Source of the DNA: Candidatus Gastranaerophilales bacterium
GTDB lineage: Bacteria; Cyanobacteriota; Vampirovibrionia; Gastranaerophilales; Gastranaerophilaceae
DNA: 43,601 bases
Direction of reading: 5' to 3'
Assembly (NCBI GenBank): GCA_944325585.1
Contig: CALVAS010000008.1
Location: 1-43,601, forward strand
Shown here: positions 42,104 through 43,601 of the stretch, piece by piece
Layout of the letters: the number at the start of each line of letters is the position of its first letter
Numbering within the stretch: position 1 is the stretch's first letter
Notes under the pieces: model-generated
What the model was told of the DNA's origin: nothing
Databases searched by the model: none
Seen by the model: the letters and a program-made list of their open reading frames with translations, nothing else
Made by a program: the position numbers and the translations under genes

Positions 42104-43601
42104 TTAAGCAAGCGCTTTTCTTACAGCCTCGTTGAAAATAATTCTTCCGGCAGTTGTTTCAATTCTTCCGCCGTGCTCGTCACGAACAACAATCTTGTCG
42201 TGAAGGTCGATTACACCGACTTCCAATGCTGAAATTGCATCCTGGAAGTTGTAGAAATAACCTTTCGGATCTGATTCCGGATTTTTGAGGATTGTCAAAT
42301 AGTACATACCCAAAACCATATCCTGTGTCGGTGTGATAATCGGTTTTCCTGTCGCAGGAGCGAGAATGTTGTTTGTTGCAAGCATCAGCATTCTTGCTTC
42401 AGTTTGAGCTTCGATTGAAAGCGGAACGTGAACAGCCATTTGGTCACCGTCGAAGTCTGCGTTGAACGCTGTACATACAAGCGGGTGAAGCTGAATTGCA
42501 CGGCCTTCTACCAATTTCGGTTCAAATGCCTGAATACCTAATCTGTGAAGGGTCGGGGCACGGTTCAATAATACCGGATGTCCGTCGATTACTTCTTCTA
42601 AGATATCCCAAACAATTGCTTCTGAGCGCTCGATTTTCTTCTTAGCTGATTTAATATTTTGAACATATCCGCGTTCAATAAGTTTATTTACAACAAACGG
42701 TTTGAACAATTCAATTGCCATTTCTTTCGGCAAACCGCACTGGTTAAGGCTCAATTGCGGACCTACAACGATTACTGAACGGCCTGAGTAGTCAACACGT
42801 TTACCGAGCAGGTTCTGACGGAAACGTCCCTGTTTACCTTCAATAATATTTGATAATGATTTCAATGCTCTGTTGTTCGGACCGACAACTGTTCTGCCTC
42901 TTCTGCCGTTATCAATAAGAGCATCAACTGCTTCCTGAAGCATACGTTTTTCGTTACGAACGATAATTTCAGGAGCACCCATTTCCAAAAGTCTTTGTAA
43001 ACGGTTGTTTCTGTTGATTACACGTCTGTATAAGTCGTTCAAATCAGATGTTGCAAAACGTCCGCCATCCAGCTGAACCATCGGTCTCAAATCCGGAGGT
43101 GTTACAGGAAGAACATCCATAATCATCCATGTCGGATCCGTTTCTGATGAAATCAAGCTGTCTAAGAGTCTTAAACGTTTGATAAGTTTGCTTTTCTTTT
43201 GAACTGAATTTACTGAACCTGCAAGTTCTGTTCTGATTTCTTCTGCAAGTTCTTTTGTATTAATTTCAGACAAAAGTTCTTTTATGGCTTCGGCTCCGAT
43301 TCCAACTTTCAAAGTAGAATCTTCATTTTCAGCCATATAGTCTTCATATTCTTCTTCGCCTAAAAGCTGAAGTTTTTTAAACTGGCTTTCGCCCGGATCA
43401 AGAACTACGTAGTTGTTAAAATAGATAACCTGTTCAAGATCTTTCAAAGTCATATCAAGAAGTAAACCTAAATATGACGGAATACCTTTTAAGAACCAGA
43501 TATGAGAAACCGGAGCGGCAAGTTTGATATGCCCCATTCTCTGACGTCTTACTTTTGAATCAGTAACTTCAACACCGCAGCGTTCGCAGATAATACCTTT
43601 G
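42104..43601 (-). CDS. rpoC1: RNA polymerase beta' subunit, N-terminal part (split RpoC1, 5' truncated)
   Basis: The frame runs off the right edge; 498 residues are visible. It begins inside the N-terminal zinc domain (C-E-R-C-G-V-E-V-T), then [13 protein letters not shown], the lid/rudder region, [27 protein letters not shown] and the catalytic magnesium loop [10 protein letters not shown]. It ends at G-R-I-I-F-N-E-A-V, close to where cyanobacterial RpoC1 ends. After the stop the +1 frame stays open to one base before rpoC2. rpoB should lie upstream, outside the window. Confidence 0.97.
   Translation of the reverse strand, partial: KGIICERCGVEVTDSKVRRQRMGHIKLAAPVSHIWFLKGIPSYLGLLLDMTLKDLEQVIYFNNYVVLDPGESQFKKLQLLGEEEYEDYMAENEDSTLKVGIGAEAIKELLSEINTKELAEEIRTELAGSVNSVQKKSKLIKRLRLLDSLISSETDPTWMIMDVLPVTPPDLRPMVQLDGGRFATSDLNDLYRRVINRNNRLQRLLEMGAPEIIVRNEKRMLQEAVDALIDNGRRGRTVVGPNNRALKSLSNIIEGKQGRFRQNLLGKRVDYSGRSVIVVGPQLSLNQCGLPKEMAIELFKPFVVNKLIERGYVQNIKSAKKKIERSEAIVWDILEEVIDGHPVLLNRAPTLHRLGIQAFEPKLVEGRAIQLHPLVCTAFNADFDGDQMAVHVPLSIEAQTEARMLMLATNNILAPATGKPIITPTQDMVLGMYYLTILKNPESDPKGYFYNFQDAISALEVGVIDLHDKIVVRDEHGGRIETTAGRIIFNEAVRKALA

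Noticed and set aside
1-43601. CRISPR arrays, tRNA/rRNA genes, insertion sequences, prophage or integrase genes
   Set aside because: I looked in the intergenic gaps and found no spaced direct repeats, cloverleaf-like sequence or transposase/integrase motifs.

Overview
The window looks like a chromosomal piece of a non-photosynthetic cyanobacterial relative, most likely a gut-type Melainabacteria/Vampirovibrionia (Gastranaerophilales-like) organism. The main reason is the RNA polymerase beta' subunit. It is split into rpoC1 and rpoC2, and RpoC2 carries a very large insertion in the trigger loop, an arrangement known from cyanobacteria, plastids and their non-photosynthetic sister lineages. The AT-rich DNA, the efp-accB-accC order, a DUF212-type PAP2 protein, a YggT protein and 'FT(M/L)AEVLITLG' prepilins fit this. 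No photosynthesis gene, tRNA, rRNA, CRISPR array, transposase or prophage gene was seen. The taxonomic call is inference.

Layout. 1-6825 (mostly +): the MutS2 C-terminus, a peptidase T-like M20 hydrolase, a secreted lytic transglycosylase (-), methylthioadenosine phosphorylase, YggT, and the TrkA-TrkH potassium uptake pair. 6809-8491 (-): two glycosyltransferases. 8730-13360 (+): a complete tripartite efflux operon (TolC-like channel, MacA-like adaptor, ABC ATPase, FtsX/MacB-like permease). 13400-20857 (-): a secreted Cys-rich protein, a SWIM-SNF2 ATPase, a PAP2-like protein, IspA, RsgA and two small paralogous membrane proteins. 21031-26645 (+): efp, accB, accC, a MATE exporter, ndk and tgt. 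26646-31655: two prepilin-like genes flanking mutS and an unknown membrane-anchored protein. 31819-38021 (-): RicT-like, gpsA, murQ, ribH, a CcdA-thioredoxin pair, a 54-codon ORF missed by length cut-offs, and a DUF3137 protein. 38130-43601 (-): rpoC2 and the 5'-truncated rpoC1.

Most genes are housekeeping: translation (EF-P, RsgA, Tgt), fatty acid synthesis (AccBC), isoprenoids (IspA), cell wall turnover (lytic transglycosylase, MurQ), DNA repair (MutS, MutS2), potassium uptake and export.

The most unusual signal is around the two prepilin genes. Each is preceded by the same short leader (ATG CAG ACT AT.., encoding M-Q-T-(M/I)), then a long G homopolymer on the coding strand (11 and 13 G). 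In both, the upstream ATG is out of frame with the prepilin by exactly one G. In the second gene this ATG has the only good ribosome binding site and promoter. This looks like a pair of length-variable (phase-variable or slippage-controlled) pilin switches, one of them directly downstream of mutS. Other points of interest are paired hairpins in front of accB and accC, an open +1 frame bridging rpoC1 and rpoC2, and a pair of lineage-type membrane proteins.
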